Below the pieces are notes generated by a model. The model saw nothing but the letters and a program-made list of their open reading frames with translations. It ran no database searches and had not been told where the DNA came from. From NCBI GenBank assembly GCA_036186865.1, contig AP025067.1, forward strand, positions 22,962,980-23,026,979: a stretch of 64,000 bases of DNA, in the 5' to 3' direction. Both the position numbers and the translations under genes were made by a program. This DNA comes from Eustoma russellianum (Eukaryota > Streptophyta > Magnoliopsida > Gentianales > Gentianaceae). Positions 1 through 10,146 of this stretch are shown piece by piece; positions within the stretch are counted from its first letter, which is position 1, and each line of letters starts with the position of its first letter.

Positions 1-249
1 CAGAACTAAGAAGTGATTGTTCAAATTATTATGTCTTATATCTCTTAAGACAACTAATATTGATGTATCTAAACCTTCTCTTGTTAAAGGTTTGATACCT
101 ACTTGTATTAAACCAACATGTAAATATTGATATCCTTTCTTTTTATGTTTTTCTAGTGATTTATAAGATAAAAGTTGTATTGTTTCAAATGGTTTAGAGA
201 GTGGAATATCTCTTTCCTCTGTTTTAATTATATAATCTGATTTTAACAT
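1..249 (-). pseudogene. Movement-protein-like fragment of an endogenous pararetrovirus (Caulimoviridae type)
   Basis: The minus strand is open for 83 codons from an ATG at 247-249 to the window edge, so the piece continues outside. It contains the segment KPLTREGLDTS followed by a leucine/valine-rich stretch and an LRD motif. I recognise this as the central part of the caulimovirid movement protein family, which in plant viruses acts at plasmodesmata. No stop or frameshift is visible. The upstream side runs straight into a (TA)n tract, so the natural start is probably lost and the ATG is only the first one available. It is most likely part of an old integrated viral copy. A host-adopted gene cannot be excluded from so short a piece. 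Confidence 0.6.
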
Positions 250-264
250 ATTGAATATTGAAGA

Positions 265-267
<3 letters not shown>

Positions 268-319
<52 letters not shown>
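268..319. repeat. (TA)n microsatellite
   Basis: About 26 uninterrupted TA units directly adjoin the viral movement-protein fragment. A further short AT run lies at 362-372. Confidence 0.95.
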
Positions 320-324
<5 letters not shown>

Positions 325-608
325 GTGTATGTGTTCGGATATATAGGTACATATATTTGAGATATATATATATATTGGCAAATTATTGTTGTATATATAT
401 AAATAATAAAAAGAGGAAGATGTAGTTTATTATTTACAGTCTGTTTCACTAAATTAGGTATGCATATAAATATGTATACACAATTGCACATGGGATTACC
501 GAAAGTGTTCAGGAGAAACCTGTTTGAACTTCAAAATTGTTTAATTTTATATATATTGTTATACATGGATTTCCAAAATATATGGGTACTGTTTTTTTGA
601 TTTCGGGA

Positions 609-613
<5 letters not shown>

Positions 614-642
<29 letters not shown>
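614..642. repeat. (TA)n microsatellite
   Basis: About 14 TA units. The region between this tract and the first one is AT-rich and has no recognisable coding content. Confidence 0.95.
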
Positions 643-644
<2 letters not shown>

Positions 645-1886
645 ATGTCTAATAAGAAATTGAAAGATTTCGTTTAACCCGAAATGGCTGGGGAGAGGAA
701 AGGGTCCTTTTAAAACCAAAAAATTTTTATGGGTTTCACGTTGTTGTTGGTCCCGAGGGACGGAGGAGGCTAGGTTATTCCTCCCCGAAATGATAACTGG
801 ATAAACCTTACAAAAAATTTACCTTTACTTTCAATTTAACACTAAGAAGAAATATTTGAATATCAATCTCAATGGAATCAAAATGATCTCTGGATTGATC
901 AGAAGAAATATTTCCAAAGGAGTTGCAAACGGATCAAATATTTATAAACAAAGCTACCGAATGTGTTGGGAAAATTTGAAAAATAATATGTAAAAATATG
1001 CACTGTGGGCGGAGGACATATTAATAAATATGTACATTTTCTTTTTGTATTTAGTTTAAGAAACTGTTTGCAATAGGTAACATATATGTATATATTGATG
1101 ATACTATATTTTAATGTATACAAAGTTATAGGAATTGCTTTGGAAGAATTTAGGTACATTGTTACTTTATTTTCAGAATTATGAATTTATCATTTTCATA
1201 CATTTAATGCACTCAGAATTTTATATTACATATATACTGTGTTCTTCCAAAATCAGCTACATATGCAGTCAACCATTTTAGGGTAACATACATATTTATG
1301 TAGTACTGGTGTTTTGTGTATGGCATTTATATAGTAGCTTGGGTAGTGGCGTTGGACATCTGTTATTTACATTACATGTATTAAAGTTTTCCTTTTTGGT
1401 ATCCGTTATAACTATATAAATAATTATTATTGATTCAATTTAGGATCTAAATTTTACATTTATTACTGTTCAGAATCTTACGTTACATATATACATATGT
1501 GATATATTTTCGAAAGCACATACATCCTTTCACCTTTTGTTTTCAGCACTTTATTTTCTTAAAAGAAAAAAAAAACTGTTTTCAAGTTTATATTTAATTA
1601 CATAAAGTGCTTTTGAAATGAAATGTCTATTTACTATGTTATATTGTTAGAATTGAGATTACATATCTTAATATATAAAATGGTCGGAAAATTGTAGTGA
1701 AAGAATAAGAGTAATTCAAATGAGAAGGAATTTATGATGTAAAAGTGAAGTTGAAGAGAAAAGTTAATAAACAAATAATTAACTTACAGGTTCAAATTTT
1801 GGAGACTCTGGAGGATACATATAGAAGCATAGTAACCTTCCTCACGTTCGAGCATAGAATGAGGAAGCTAAGTGACCGATCAGATG
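643..1886. other. AT-rich stretch without a recognisable gene
   Basis: Short open frames here are low-complexity and match nothing I know. No LTR ends, primer sites or coding motifs were found. A 76-codon frame near 1745 ends inside the minisatellite that follows. Confidence 0.6.
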
Positions 1887-2015
1887 TAAGTGGTCTATCT
1901 ATGCTTGTTATGTTGTCATGCATCAGAGGTAAGTGGTCTATCTGTGCTTGTTATGTTGTCATGCATCAGAAGTAAGTGGTCTATTTGTGCTTGTTATGCT
2001 TGTCGTGCATCAGTG
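1887..2015 (+). repeat. Tandem repeat of about 43 bp, three units
   Basis: Three consecutive units share the core AAGTGGTCTATCTGTGCTTG and end near CATGCATCAG. They differ by a few substitutions. The repeat lies just upstream of the chromovirus-type LTR homology and may belong to that LTR. Confidence 0.8.
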
Positions 2016-2284
2016 TGTTGTTTGCTACATATCTGTAATTGGACTTTTTCTATATGCGAGTTGTGTGTATATGTGAGATAGGTATGTATAAATGAACTGG
2101 GTGTATGTATGGTTGTACGATCTCAATGCGTATTGCATGTGTATATGGATGTGTGGGGGTAGACATGCAAGTATATATGCACGTGTATGGGCGCGGGTAT
2201 ATATAGGAGCATGTATGCGCCGGATTGTGGATTATGTGTGTGCAGCATTCATGGCACGTGCATTAGCATTGCATCCCTTTGGGG

Positions 2285-2458
2285 CGCTGACTCCACGTTA
2301 CGGAGCGTGTGTTCGCTGACTCCACGTTACGGAGCGTGTGTACGCTGACTCTACGTTACAGAGCGTGTGTTTGCTGACTCCACGTTACGGAGCGTGTGTT
2401 CGCTGACTCCACGTTATGGAGCGTGTGTTCGCTAACTCCACATTACAGAGCGTGTGGC
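2285..2458 (+). repeat. 29-bp minisatellite, six units
   Basis: Units start at 2285, 2314, 2343, 2372, 2401 and 2430 and read CGCTGACTCCACGTTACGGA plus GCGTGTGTT with a few substitutions. The array lies inside the chromovirus-type LTR. Confidence 0.93.
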
Positions 2459-2541
2459 CCTATGAGGCGTGTGGTCCTACGGGACGTGTGGCCCTATGAG
2501 GCGTGTGGCCCGACGGGGCGTGTGGCCTAACGAGGCGTGTG
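2450..2541 (+). repeat. 17-bp minisatellite, five units and a partial one
   Basis: Units of the type GCGTGTGGCCCTATGAG follow the 29-bp array without a gap. The last 29-bp unit and the first 17-bp unit share GAGCGTGTG, suggesting one array grew out of the other. Confidence 0.9.
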
Positions 2542-3199
2542 GTAGGATCACCTCGAGGTTCATGCATTGCACGGTAGAGATATGAGCATCGTGCGTGACA
2601 TGACTTTTGTTGCGTGTGACACGTAGAGAAGGCATGCATCATGAAGTTGCGCATTATTATGTGGAGTGGCTTACTTTCCGCAGTTTATTTACTCGATTGA
2701 CATGTATGTTGATTTGTAAATTTTATCTGTAATTGTCTCTGTAGGTATGATTTTCATAATGGGTATAGATAGATTGCTTACTGAGCCCGTTGATTTGGCT
2801 CACACCACCACTCACTAGTTTTGCAGGTGGGAGAAGTTGGATATGCTTACAAAGGAGTTAGCATACCGTGAAGATCAAGACGGGAGATTTCGAGACTAAG
2901 GATTTTCAGACGAGACTTTTGAGGGTTGGTCGAGACAGTTGTTTCGATATTCGAGGTTTATGTATTTCCAAGATTAGTGTTTACATACATTTTACTATTG
3001 TATTCATTTAGAAATTCTTAGACCTTGTATCAATGATGATGATTATTTTATCAAGGATTCTTAGTTATGACTTCCGCTGCCATCGATTTACGTTATTGAG
3101 ATGACGTGTAATTGAGGTATATCGACGCCTTGTATTCTCCTTAGTGAGATATGGCGGGTGAGTCGTTTCGAGTACTAGGGCTCGGGACGGGTCGCCACA

Positions 3200-3339
3200 G
3201 TATGGATACGTATATAATACAAATATTATTTGACATTAGTAACATATAATATATAACATACATAAGTCCACATGTGTTTGATATGTAACTTAAGTCACAC
3301 GTGTTGTGCACTACACATATGAGCATATCAAATCTAACA
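3200..3339 (-). repeat. Copia A 3' LTR, interrupted copy
   Basis: The LTR starts with TGTTAGATTTG at 3339 (minus). It is preceded by the purine-rich tract AAGTGAGAGAT at 3340-3350. It is nearly identical to the LTR at 38714-39014 up to GTATGGATACG, where the chromovirus-type LTR intervenes. About 160 bp of the expected LTR are therefore missing from this side. Confidence 0.85.
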
Positions 3340-3764
3340 ATCTCTCACTTGGACTATGTATGTTTATGTTACTTGTTTGAGCTCCTTTACTAAATGTCCA
3401 ATAGTGTAATCAACTTAGCCCGGCCGACTCAATCAATGCCAATAAGAGAATCAAGCAGTATGCCGCCTCACTTATGGGTGACGGTTCCCAAATCATGAAT
3501 CATGATATCAACATTAACTGAATGACTTAGATGCTAGACTAGATGTGTAGTGTGGAAATTATATGTTATGTGATCATACAAGTCAATTTCCAACTTGGCA
3601 ACTTGGTCCTACTTAATGAGATCGACATAATTCAGAATGAAAGTCGCAAATAATGTACAACCATGAAACTGCAGTACAACTTAAAGTGTAATGTACATTA
3701 TAATGAATGTCTGGAAAACAATATTCTTTATTGAGCAATATGAAATGTAATCAACAGACTACCA

Positions 3765-4286
3765 CTAAAGCTGAATATCTTTAGCTGCACTAATACCCAT
3801 ACGAGCCACATGCCCGTGAAATACCATAGGTATTACCCTTTTGGTCAAGGGGTCGGCCACCATAAGATCTATGCCTATGTGCTTGATGTTGATCAAACCA
3901 TTCTGAATTCTTTCTTTAACAACCAGATACTTGATGCCTATGTGTTTCGACTTAAACGAACTCTGGTTATTGTTTGAGTATAGCATCACAGAGTTATTGT
4001 CACAATAGACTTTTAGAGGTCTCTGAATAGTCTCTACAATATGCAGCCCTATGACAAAGTTGCGAAGCCATATCACTTGAATAGAATCGTGGTAGCATGA
4101 TATATACTCAGCTTCCATGGTAGATGGTGCAACTAGTGATTGCTTTACACTATTCCATGAAATAGCACCTCCTGCCAGCAAGAAGATGTAGCCGCTGGTG
4201 GACTTCATGCTATCCTGACATCCACCAAAATCGGAATCTGTGTACCCAATGATCTCCAATTTTTCAGATTTCTTGTACGTTGTCAT
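3765..4286 (-). pseudogene. Copia A RNase H domain
   Basis: A 173-codon open frame carries the Copia RNase H signature: YTDSDFGG near residue 16, KSTSGYIF, MEAEYIS near residue 58, VYCDN near residue 93, the KHIGIKY segment and the C-terminal DPLTK motif. The acidic residues expected for the active site are present. The enzyme would degrade the RNA strand of the RNA-DNA hybrid during reverse transcription. This frame is intact, unlike the rest of the element, but it is a domain of a polyprotein and not an independent gene. Confidence 0.88.
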
Positions 4287-4584
4287 GTAGCGTTTGGTTT
4301 TTTGTCGATATCACAGTACTCTTTTGGCTGCTTTCCAGTGATCCATGTCTGGATTACCGAGGTACCTGCCCAGCATTCCAGTGATGTATGCAATATCAGG
4401 TCATGTATAAACCTGGGCATACACGATACTTCCTATTGCCGAAGCATACAGAATATCATTTATTTTCAATCATTCAAGTTCGGTCTTGGGGCATTGCCTT
4501 AGACTAAATTTATCTCCTCTTGCCACTGGGGTATCAGAAGGTCTGCAGTTTTCCATGCCAAAATCACTTGAGCACCTTATCGAT

Positions 4585-5307
4585 TTACGTTAGCTGTGAA
4601 AGACACAAGATACCTTGAGAACAATCTCTATGTATCTTAAGCCCTGACACATACGACCCTTCACTAGGATCTTTCATCTCAAAATATTTATATAAAAACT
4701 TCTTGGTGTCACGTATCATATTAATACTGTTTGCTGCAAGCAGCATGTCATCAGTATACAGGACAAGAAATGCAAACTTACTCCCACTAAACTTATGGTA
4801 CACACACTCATCATCCTGATTAGCCTCAAAACCGAATGAGGTAATGACTTGTGCGAACTTAAAATACCACTGTCAAGACACTTGCTTGAGTATATAAATG
4901 GATTTCTTAAGTCGACAAATCATTTTTTTAGGATCTTCCACTCAAAACGAGGTGGTTGAACCATGTATATGGTTTCGTCGATGTCATCATTTAGAAAAAT
5001 AGTTTTAACATCCATCTGATGAACTCAAGGTCAAAATGTGCCACTAAAACCATGATAATCCTGAAAGAATCCTTTGTAGATACTGGCAAAAATGTTTCTG
5101 TATAGTCTATGCCTTCTTTCTGAGTAAACTCTTTGGCAACGAGTCTAGCCTTATATCGTTCCACATTACCCTTCGAATCTTGTTTGGTTTTAAAGATCCA
5201 TTTACAATCCACCTTTCTGAATTTTGACAATGTATGGCCTGATGAATATTTATTGGATCATCTTCCATCATGCCTATGTCAAATTTGTGTTCCTGAAGAT
5301 ACACCAC
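4585..5307 (-). pseudogene. Copia A reverse transcriptase, broken
   Basis: The N-terminal part (about 4991-5230) contains CKWIFKTK, YKARLVAKEFTQKEGIDY and a degraded KTAF-like region. The C-terminal part (4585-4803) contains the catalytic LYTDDMLL (YxDD motif, both aspartates kept) and the following KKFL..FEMKD segment. Several stops and at least two frameshifts lie between them, so no functional RVT_2 protein can be made. Confidence 0.85.
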
Positions 5308-5704
5308 ATAATCATCTGATATGGGGATTCTTCTTTCACGAGTGGAACGTCTAAGTGGTAAATATTCTTGAGATATTGATGGTTCCTCAACTGCATCAGT
5401 AGTTCCCCGTTCATCAGAAATGATTACTCATTCATCCAGAACTATTTCCACAGGTTCCTATGGACCAGAACTACTAGGGATTAGATTATGCAAACCGTTT
5501 CTCCCTCGGAACTAAGATATCCTCAAAGAACTGTGTTGAATTTGTCTCGAATATAGTTTTGCTAGTGGGATCATAAAATTTGTACCCCCTGTGATCTCTC
5601 GGCATAACCAACAAAATAGCATCTGATCGTTTTAGCATCCAGTTTTCTTTCATTTGGCCTATAAGGCCTAGCTTCAGCAGGACAACCCCATATTCAGAAA
5701 TGAA

Positions 5705-6400
5705 TTAGACTAGCTTTCTTCCAGTCCACAACACATATGGAGTTTTTTTGGTTGCTTTAGTCGGTATGCGATTGAGGATATAGACTGCGGTTTTAAGCGC
5801 TTCTCTCCAGAGGGATAATGACAACGTAGTTTGACTCATTATACTACAAACTATTTCCATTAATGTGCGATTGCGCCGTTCAGCTACACCATTCATGGAA
5901 GGCGTGCCTGGCATGGTGTACTGTGGCACGATTCTGCGCTCCTCTAGGAACTTAGAAAAAGGCCCTGGACATTGTTCACCTAAACTGTCATATCGACCGT
6001 AGTATTCACCTCCATGGTCCGATCTGACGGCCTTAATCCTTCCATTGGGTTGTAACTCAACTTCTGCTCTATACGCTTTGAACATGTCCAAAGCTTGTGC
6101 CTTGTCTTTGATCAAGTATATGTAGCCAAACGTGAATAATCGTCGATAAAGCTAATGAAGTATGTATGACCATTTCGGATGACTGTATGAAATGGTCCAC
6201 TGATGTCGGTATGAATTAGGTGTAGTATACTCGAAGCACGGTTGGCTTTATATTTGCAGACTTTGGTTTGTTTTCCTTTAGCACAAAACATGCATGATCC
6301 AAAATTCGTTGTGTCTAAAGGATCAAGAATTTCATTTCTGACTAGATGTTCAATTCTATTTTTCTAAATGTGGCCTAAATGTCTCTGCTATAACGTTACT
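5705..6400 (-). pseudogene. Copia A integrase core
   Basis: The open frame at 5705-6115 has VRSDHGGEYY and the downstream YTMPGTPSMNGVAERRNRTL block, which carries the last catalytic glutamate. Upstream, in another frame (6120-6250), the first part of the core is readable with HTDISGPF and FIDDYSR. The DDE residues are therefore present but split by a frameshift near 6116. A remnant of the zinc-binding pre-integrase region lies at about 6250-6400. Confidence 0.85.
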
Positions 6401-6473
6401 GAATTCTCGTGAGTTAACTTTTGCTTAACGTTTCGAGTACTTGTTTGGAAGGTTTCTTGGGTTGAAGCGATAT

Positions 6474-6920
6474 TCATAGAGTAAAGTCTATCTGTTTCGG
6501 ACAATTTACTATTACCAACCAATTTAGATGCAAGAAACAATCTGAAAGTGTCATTCCCAATATCAAAAAATAACCATCTTTATGTAAACGATAAAAGGAA
6601 ATTAAGCTTCGTCTAAAAGACGGCACAATACACGTTTCATGTAAATCCAAATAAAAGCCAGTAGTCAGCAATAGTCTGAAGTATCCAATAGCTTCAACCT
6701 TTGCCCTACCATTTCCTGAGTAAACATATCTCTCAGCTAGATTTGGCTTTCGATGGCTCAGGCAACCCCGCAAAGACACGGATAAATAGGTGGTTGCACC
6801 CGTAGCAATCCACCAAGTGTCTTTAGGTACTGAAACATAATTAATCTCTGAACAAACCAAAGCAAAAGATGTACCTCTCTTAGCTAGCCAAGAGCGAAAA
6901 CCAGTACAATCTTTCTTCAC
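6474..6920 (-). pseudogene. Copia A protease region with altered active site
   Basis: A 148-codon frame holds the retropepsin-like segment, KDTWWIATGATT, where Copia proteases normally have WWxD(S/T)GA. The codon is GCT, so the catalytic aspartate is replaced by alanine. Downstream the usual beta-strand and LHETCIVPSFRRSLIS block is present. The protease would process the Gag-Pol polyprotein; this copy should be inactive. Confidence 0.8.
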
Positions 6921-7019
6921 ATGTCCCTTCTTTTCACAAGAAACAAACGGGGCCCTTATCCGACCCTTTGACAGCAGTCGGTTTTGACCTTTTATTCGCC
7001 TTCTGAATGCCTTGATCTT

Positions 7020-7670
7020 TCACTGCCTGTGCAGCATTACATTTTTTCCACCGTTCTTTCTCGTGGTAGTGCTGACGTGCACACTTGCAGTGGTTTCGTT
7101 CTTAATCCATTCATCTTCCTGAACACAATGAGCAATTAATTCGTTCACTGACCATTTCTCCTCCTGGCAGTTGTAACTTACCAAGAAGTGGTTAAACTTA
7201 GGAGGAAGGGAGTTAAGGACTATGACCACCAGCATGTCATCAGACACGTTTAGTTTCATGCTCCTTAACTTAGAAACCATATGAGACATCTCCATGATGT
7301 ACTCCCGAAAGCCACCATCACCACGATACTTGTTTGAGCAAAATTTCTTTAAGAGATTACCCATTTCGGTTTTCTCATTCCTCATGAATCTTTGCTTAAG
7401 TTCAGCCAAAAATTCTTTGGTCGTGGTGGATTCAGAACAGACCCCCTGAACGCCTAAGGAACGGTCTTCTGCATGATCTTCAGACATATACGGTTGGACT
7501 TCAACTAGCGAACCACAGTATCCTTCTGCTCACTAGTGCTATCATCATGTAGCACTATTGGTCGGTCCATCTGAAGTACAATTTCTAGATCATCTAACCC
7601 CAGAAAGATCTCCAATTGATCTTTTCAAGCCTTAAAGTTGGAACCGTTTAGCACCGGAATATATTAACGC
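7020..7670 (-). pseudogene. Copia A gag (UBN2-type capsid)
   Basis: The frame at 7020-7487 reads TTKEFLAELKQRF, EMSHMVSKLRSM, VLNSLPPKFNHF and WSVNELI, typical of Copia Gag (UBN2 family), the structural protein of the virus-like particle. The N-terminal part continues at 7488-7670 (PVLNGSNFKA and DDLEIVLQMDRP). Two tryptophan codons there, before KDQLEI and before LKSN, have become TGA and TAG. Confidence 0.83.
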
Positions 7671-7690
7671 TTAAAAAATTGCTGAAATAA

Positions 7691-8920
7691 AAGAAAACCA
7701 AAGAACAAGCAACACACATGTAACTTTCAACTGCAACATAACTTAAGTTCTAATCAAGTATAGAATATTTCCATCTCCCAAAAATCTTTCAATGTTAAGT
7801 ACTCTTTGGAGTCTTCTTAACATTGTCCAACAATTGGGGTGTAGAAATTCATGCAGCGATACACCATATGTAAAGTAGTCACCTTTCTTTGGACCGATGG
7901 ACTAGTCACGTATTTCCTTATTATCAGTGGACTCTTTCAATTACTACGATGCGATATATGTGACTTCGACAACTACGTCTTCCTTTGGGCCGACTAATAG
8001 TTGTGTAAAGCACATACACACCCGTCACAAACTTAACAATTGCACATGAGATGATATGATTGCCGCACTTTAAGGGGATCATATCAAAGCCATATATTTG
8101 CTAAGATGCGTATCCTTATGGTTCTATACATGATTGTAGTTTATCAGCTTACATGAAGACTTATGTTTGACCGTAACGTACGCTTCCAGACATACGCCTG
8201 CTTGAACCCTTGCATTTTCTTCAAACTTTGAGATGCCACTTGACATTCTCAAAATGAAGAAAATAGTGTCTCATTGATAATTCTGAAGATTAATGAAGCG
8301 TTATCAATCAAATCTGCTTGTGGCGTAACTTACTGATAAAAACTCATGAAGATATGAATCGAACCGATTCGGCAATATTGTCATCCCATACAATTCCCAG
8401 GCCACCGGTGGAGTCACTATTCGTAGATGGTCTCGCTTAAGAACCGGTTTTCTATGACAGAATCATGTGTACGGTGTATTTATCACAACTTCATTGTTGA
8501 TCTATCACAAGTAAATATATTTGATTGATAATGATTGTCAAAATAAGTTCTTGTTGGTCAAACTGTTCAATCAAACTGATTAAACTGTATAATCACACTG
8601 GATAATGTCAAATAAATTCCATATTTCTGTAAAATGCAGTTGTGTATGCAAAATGTTGCTTATTGATCTTTACATATTTGTAACATGTTAGTGACAGAAG
8701 TAACTAGTAATCAAGTATTCGCATACAAACTACAGAAAAATAAATTGATTAACTTGTGAAATACAGAACAAAAGTAATACAGGCAACAAAATGACTATAG
8801 ATGTCACACGCACTGTAAATATGAAAATAGCAAGCTTGAATAAGATGTATTAAAAACCAAATAGTATTCAATAATTGTGTGAGAGTTTGTAAACAACTGA
8901 AGCAAGGTGATAAATACTAA
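7691..8920. other. No gene recognised; flank of Copia A and L1-A target
   Basis: No LTR, primer site or coding motif was found. A 10-bp inverted repeat (CAATGTTAAG at 7791-7800, CTTAACATTG at 7817-7826) could form a hairpin. The first part may be an unrecognised Copia A leader. The last part is the target into which L1-A inserted and continues at 22121. Confidence 0.5.
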
Positions 8921-8934
8921 AAGCACTGCTGTAA
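8921..8934 (+). repeat. Target-site duplication of L1-A, left copy
   Basis: AAGCACTGCTGTAA recurs at 22107-22120 directly after the poly(A) tail. Two more A residues upstream may also belong to it. Confidence 0.93.
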
Positions 8935-9093
8935 ACTGAAAAAGAACAAACTTGGAGTTACGGGAAAAAATTGCTGTATCAAACTTCTTTTCCCTCTTTA
9001 TGGCGGTTATTTTCCCTTTCTAGGGCATTTAGATTTCTGTGGAATTTGTCTCCAAATTGTTGCATTTACACCGTAACTTGTGCAATTGAACTA

Positions 9094-9765
9094 ATGGAAG
9101 CAGAGGAAATTAATTCCTTGATGTACTCAGTAGAAATTACAACAAAAGAACGGAATATTTATCTGGTTGAGGGGTCTGATGTGATAGATCTAGCAGCAAA
9201 ATCCACTCGCTCAGTAGTGGGAAAGTTTATCTCTTCTAAGGAGATGGTGATTAAAAGAGTGAAGGCTCCTATCTCACAAGCATGGCGTGTCGATGATTTA
9301 ACGGGAGTGCGACGGTACAGTAAGAATATGTTTCAGTTTATCCTTCCTGCTGCAAAAGCCATTGACTGTGTTCTGGCAGAGGGACCATGGATTTTTGACA
9401 ACTCCTTTTTGGTTGTTCAACCATGGAATGCAGATTGGAGATGCGATTCAAGGTACTTTGATAGTTGTATGTTCTGGCTTGCAGTCTCGGGATTTCCAAG
9501 AGGGTATGTAACCGCTACGGTTGGGAGGAAACTTGCAGTTGCGTTCCCTGGTTGTACCACCCTACAGATTAAGGAAGTCCATGCCACCGGTATGAGGTTT
9601 TTCTGTTTCAGAGCTCCCATTAATACTACCAAGGCTCTTCGCCGATTTATCAGATTGGCATCCACTGTGATTGATTCTGACATACACAATGGTATCATTC
9701 AATACGAGAAGTTGCCATATATGTGTTTCTTTTGTGGACACCTGGAGTACTTCGGTGGATGTTAA
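9094..9765 (+). pseudogene. L1-A ORF1 (DUF4283 and zinc-knuckle protein), truncated
   Basis: I chose the ATG at 9094 (MEAEEINSLMYSVEI) because family members start with a similar short acidic leader; the open frame itself extends back to 8971. The DUF4283 domain covers roughly residues 50-150 (KAIDCVLAEGPWIFDNSFLVVQPWN and FWLAVSGFP blocks). The protein ends in CFFCGHLEYFGGC, where a CCHC zinc knuckle begins; the spacing CX2CX4H is disturbed and the frame stops. ORF1 proteins bind LINE RNA. The C-terminal half is missing through a deletion that joins this point to the endonuclease. Confidence 0.85.
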
Positions 9766-10146
9766 GGTGTTGTCTTACTCACAAGGGCACATTGACTCTA
9801 TTATTACCACGCCAAACGGCTTTCAGTGGCGATTTACTAGCTTCTATGGGAGCCCTTGTGATGATCAACGTCATCATTCGGGAGTTACTCAGGAGGTTGT
9901 GTTCTAGTAGCACGTTACCATGGCTTTGTGCGAGGGATTTCAATGAGACTGTATATGCATCGGAGAAACGAGGAGGACGTCCATCCAATCTTCATCGTAT
10001 GGATGCTTTTTGCAGGTGTCTTCAGGATTGCGCCTTATTTGACATTGGATATCATGGTTACCCATATACTTGGTGCAATAAACAGGAAAGGAATTACATA
10101 GAAAAAAGGTTGGACCGCATGGTAGCCACTTCTTCTTGGTTAGGAT
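9757..10146 (+). pseudogene. L1-A endonuclease fragment
   Basis: Two overlapping frames give parts of an apurinic-like (EEP) endonuclease: FQWRFTSFYGSP, LCARDFNE (the GDFN motif with G changed to R), the DIGYHGYPYTWCN block and EKRLDRMVAT. The N-terminal third of the domain is absent. The frame stops where the gag-only LTR element inserted, and the domain resumes at 18565. Confidence 0.85.

Larger units (their letters stand above)
2240..3199 (+). mobile_element. 3' part of a chromovirus-type (Ty3/Gypsy) LTR
   Basis: This segment matches, in opposite orientation, the LTR of chromovirus C at 22463-23345. Shared blocks include GGCACGTGCATT near 2252, the TTTTGTTGCGTGTGACACG block near 2605, the ACAAGGCGTCG-type block near 3125 and the terminal ACTAGGGCTCGGGA. 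It ends in CA at 3199, as an LTR should, and position 3200 resumes Copia LTR sequence. The 5' boundary is not visible: homology fades upstream of about 2240. It could be a solo LTR or the LTR of an element that starts outside the window. Confidence 0.7.
3200..7690 (-). mobile_element. Copia element A (Ty1/Copia), degenerate
   Basis: Read on the minus strand, the order is gag, protease, integrase, reverse transcriptase, RNase H, polypurine tract and 3' LTR, which is the Copia order. Each domain is recognisable, but frameshifts and stops separate them. The 3' LTR is cut at 3200 by the chromovirus-type LTR. No 5' LTR or primer binding site was found beyond gag. Confidence 0.9.

Noticed and set aside
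243..719. Open frames of 62 to 82 codons on minus
   Set aside because: They consist largely of isoleucine-tyrosine runs from (TA)n tracts.
1745..2319. Three overlapping plus-strand frames of 63 to 76 codons
   Set aside because: They follow the tandem repeat and the LTR minisatellite region; no family resemblance and no start context.
2285..2541. CRISPR-like array
   Set aside because: The units are contiguous with no unique spacers, and the context is a plant LTR.
7670..7720. Splice-acceptor-like TTTTATTTCAG upstream of Copia A gag
   Set aside because: No matching donor or LTR could be located, so an intron cannot be supported.
8971..9093. Upstream extension of L1-A ORF1
   Set aside because: The first 41 residues are not seen in ORF1 proteins of this type, and the ATG at 9094 gives the usual short leader.
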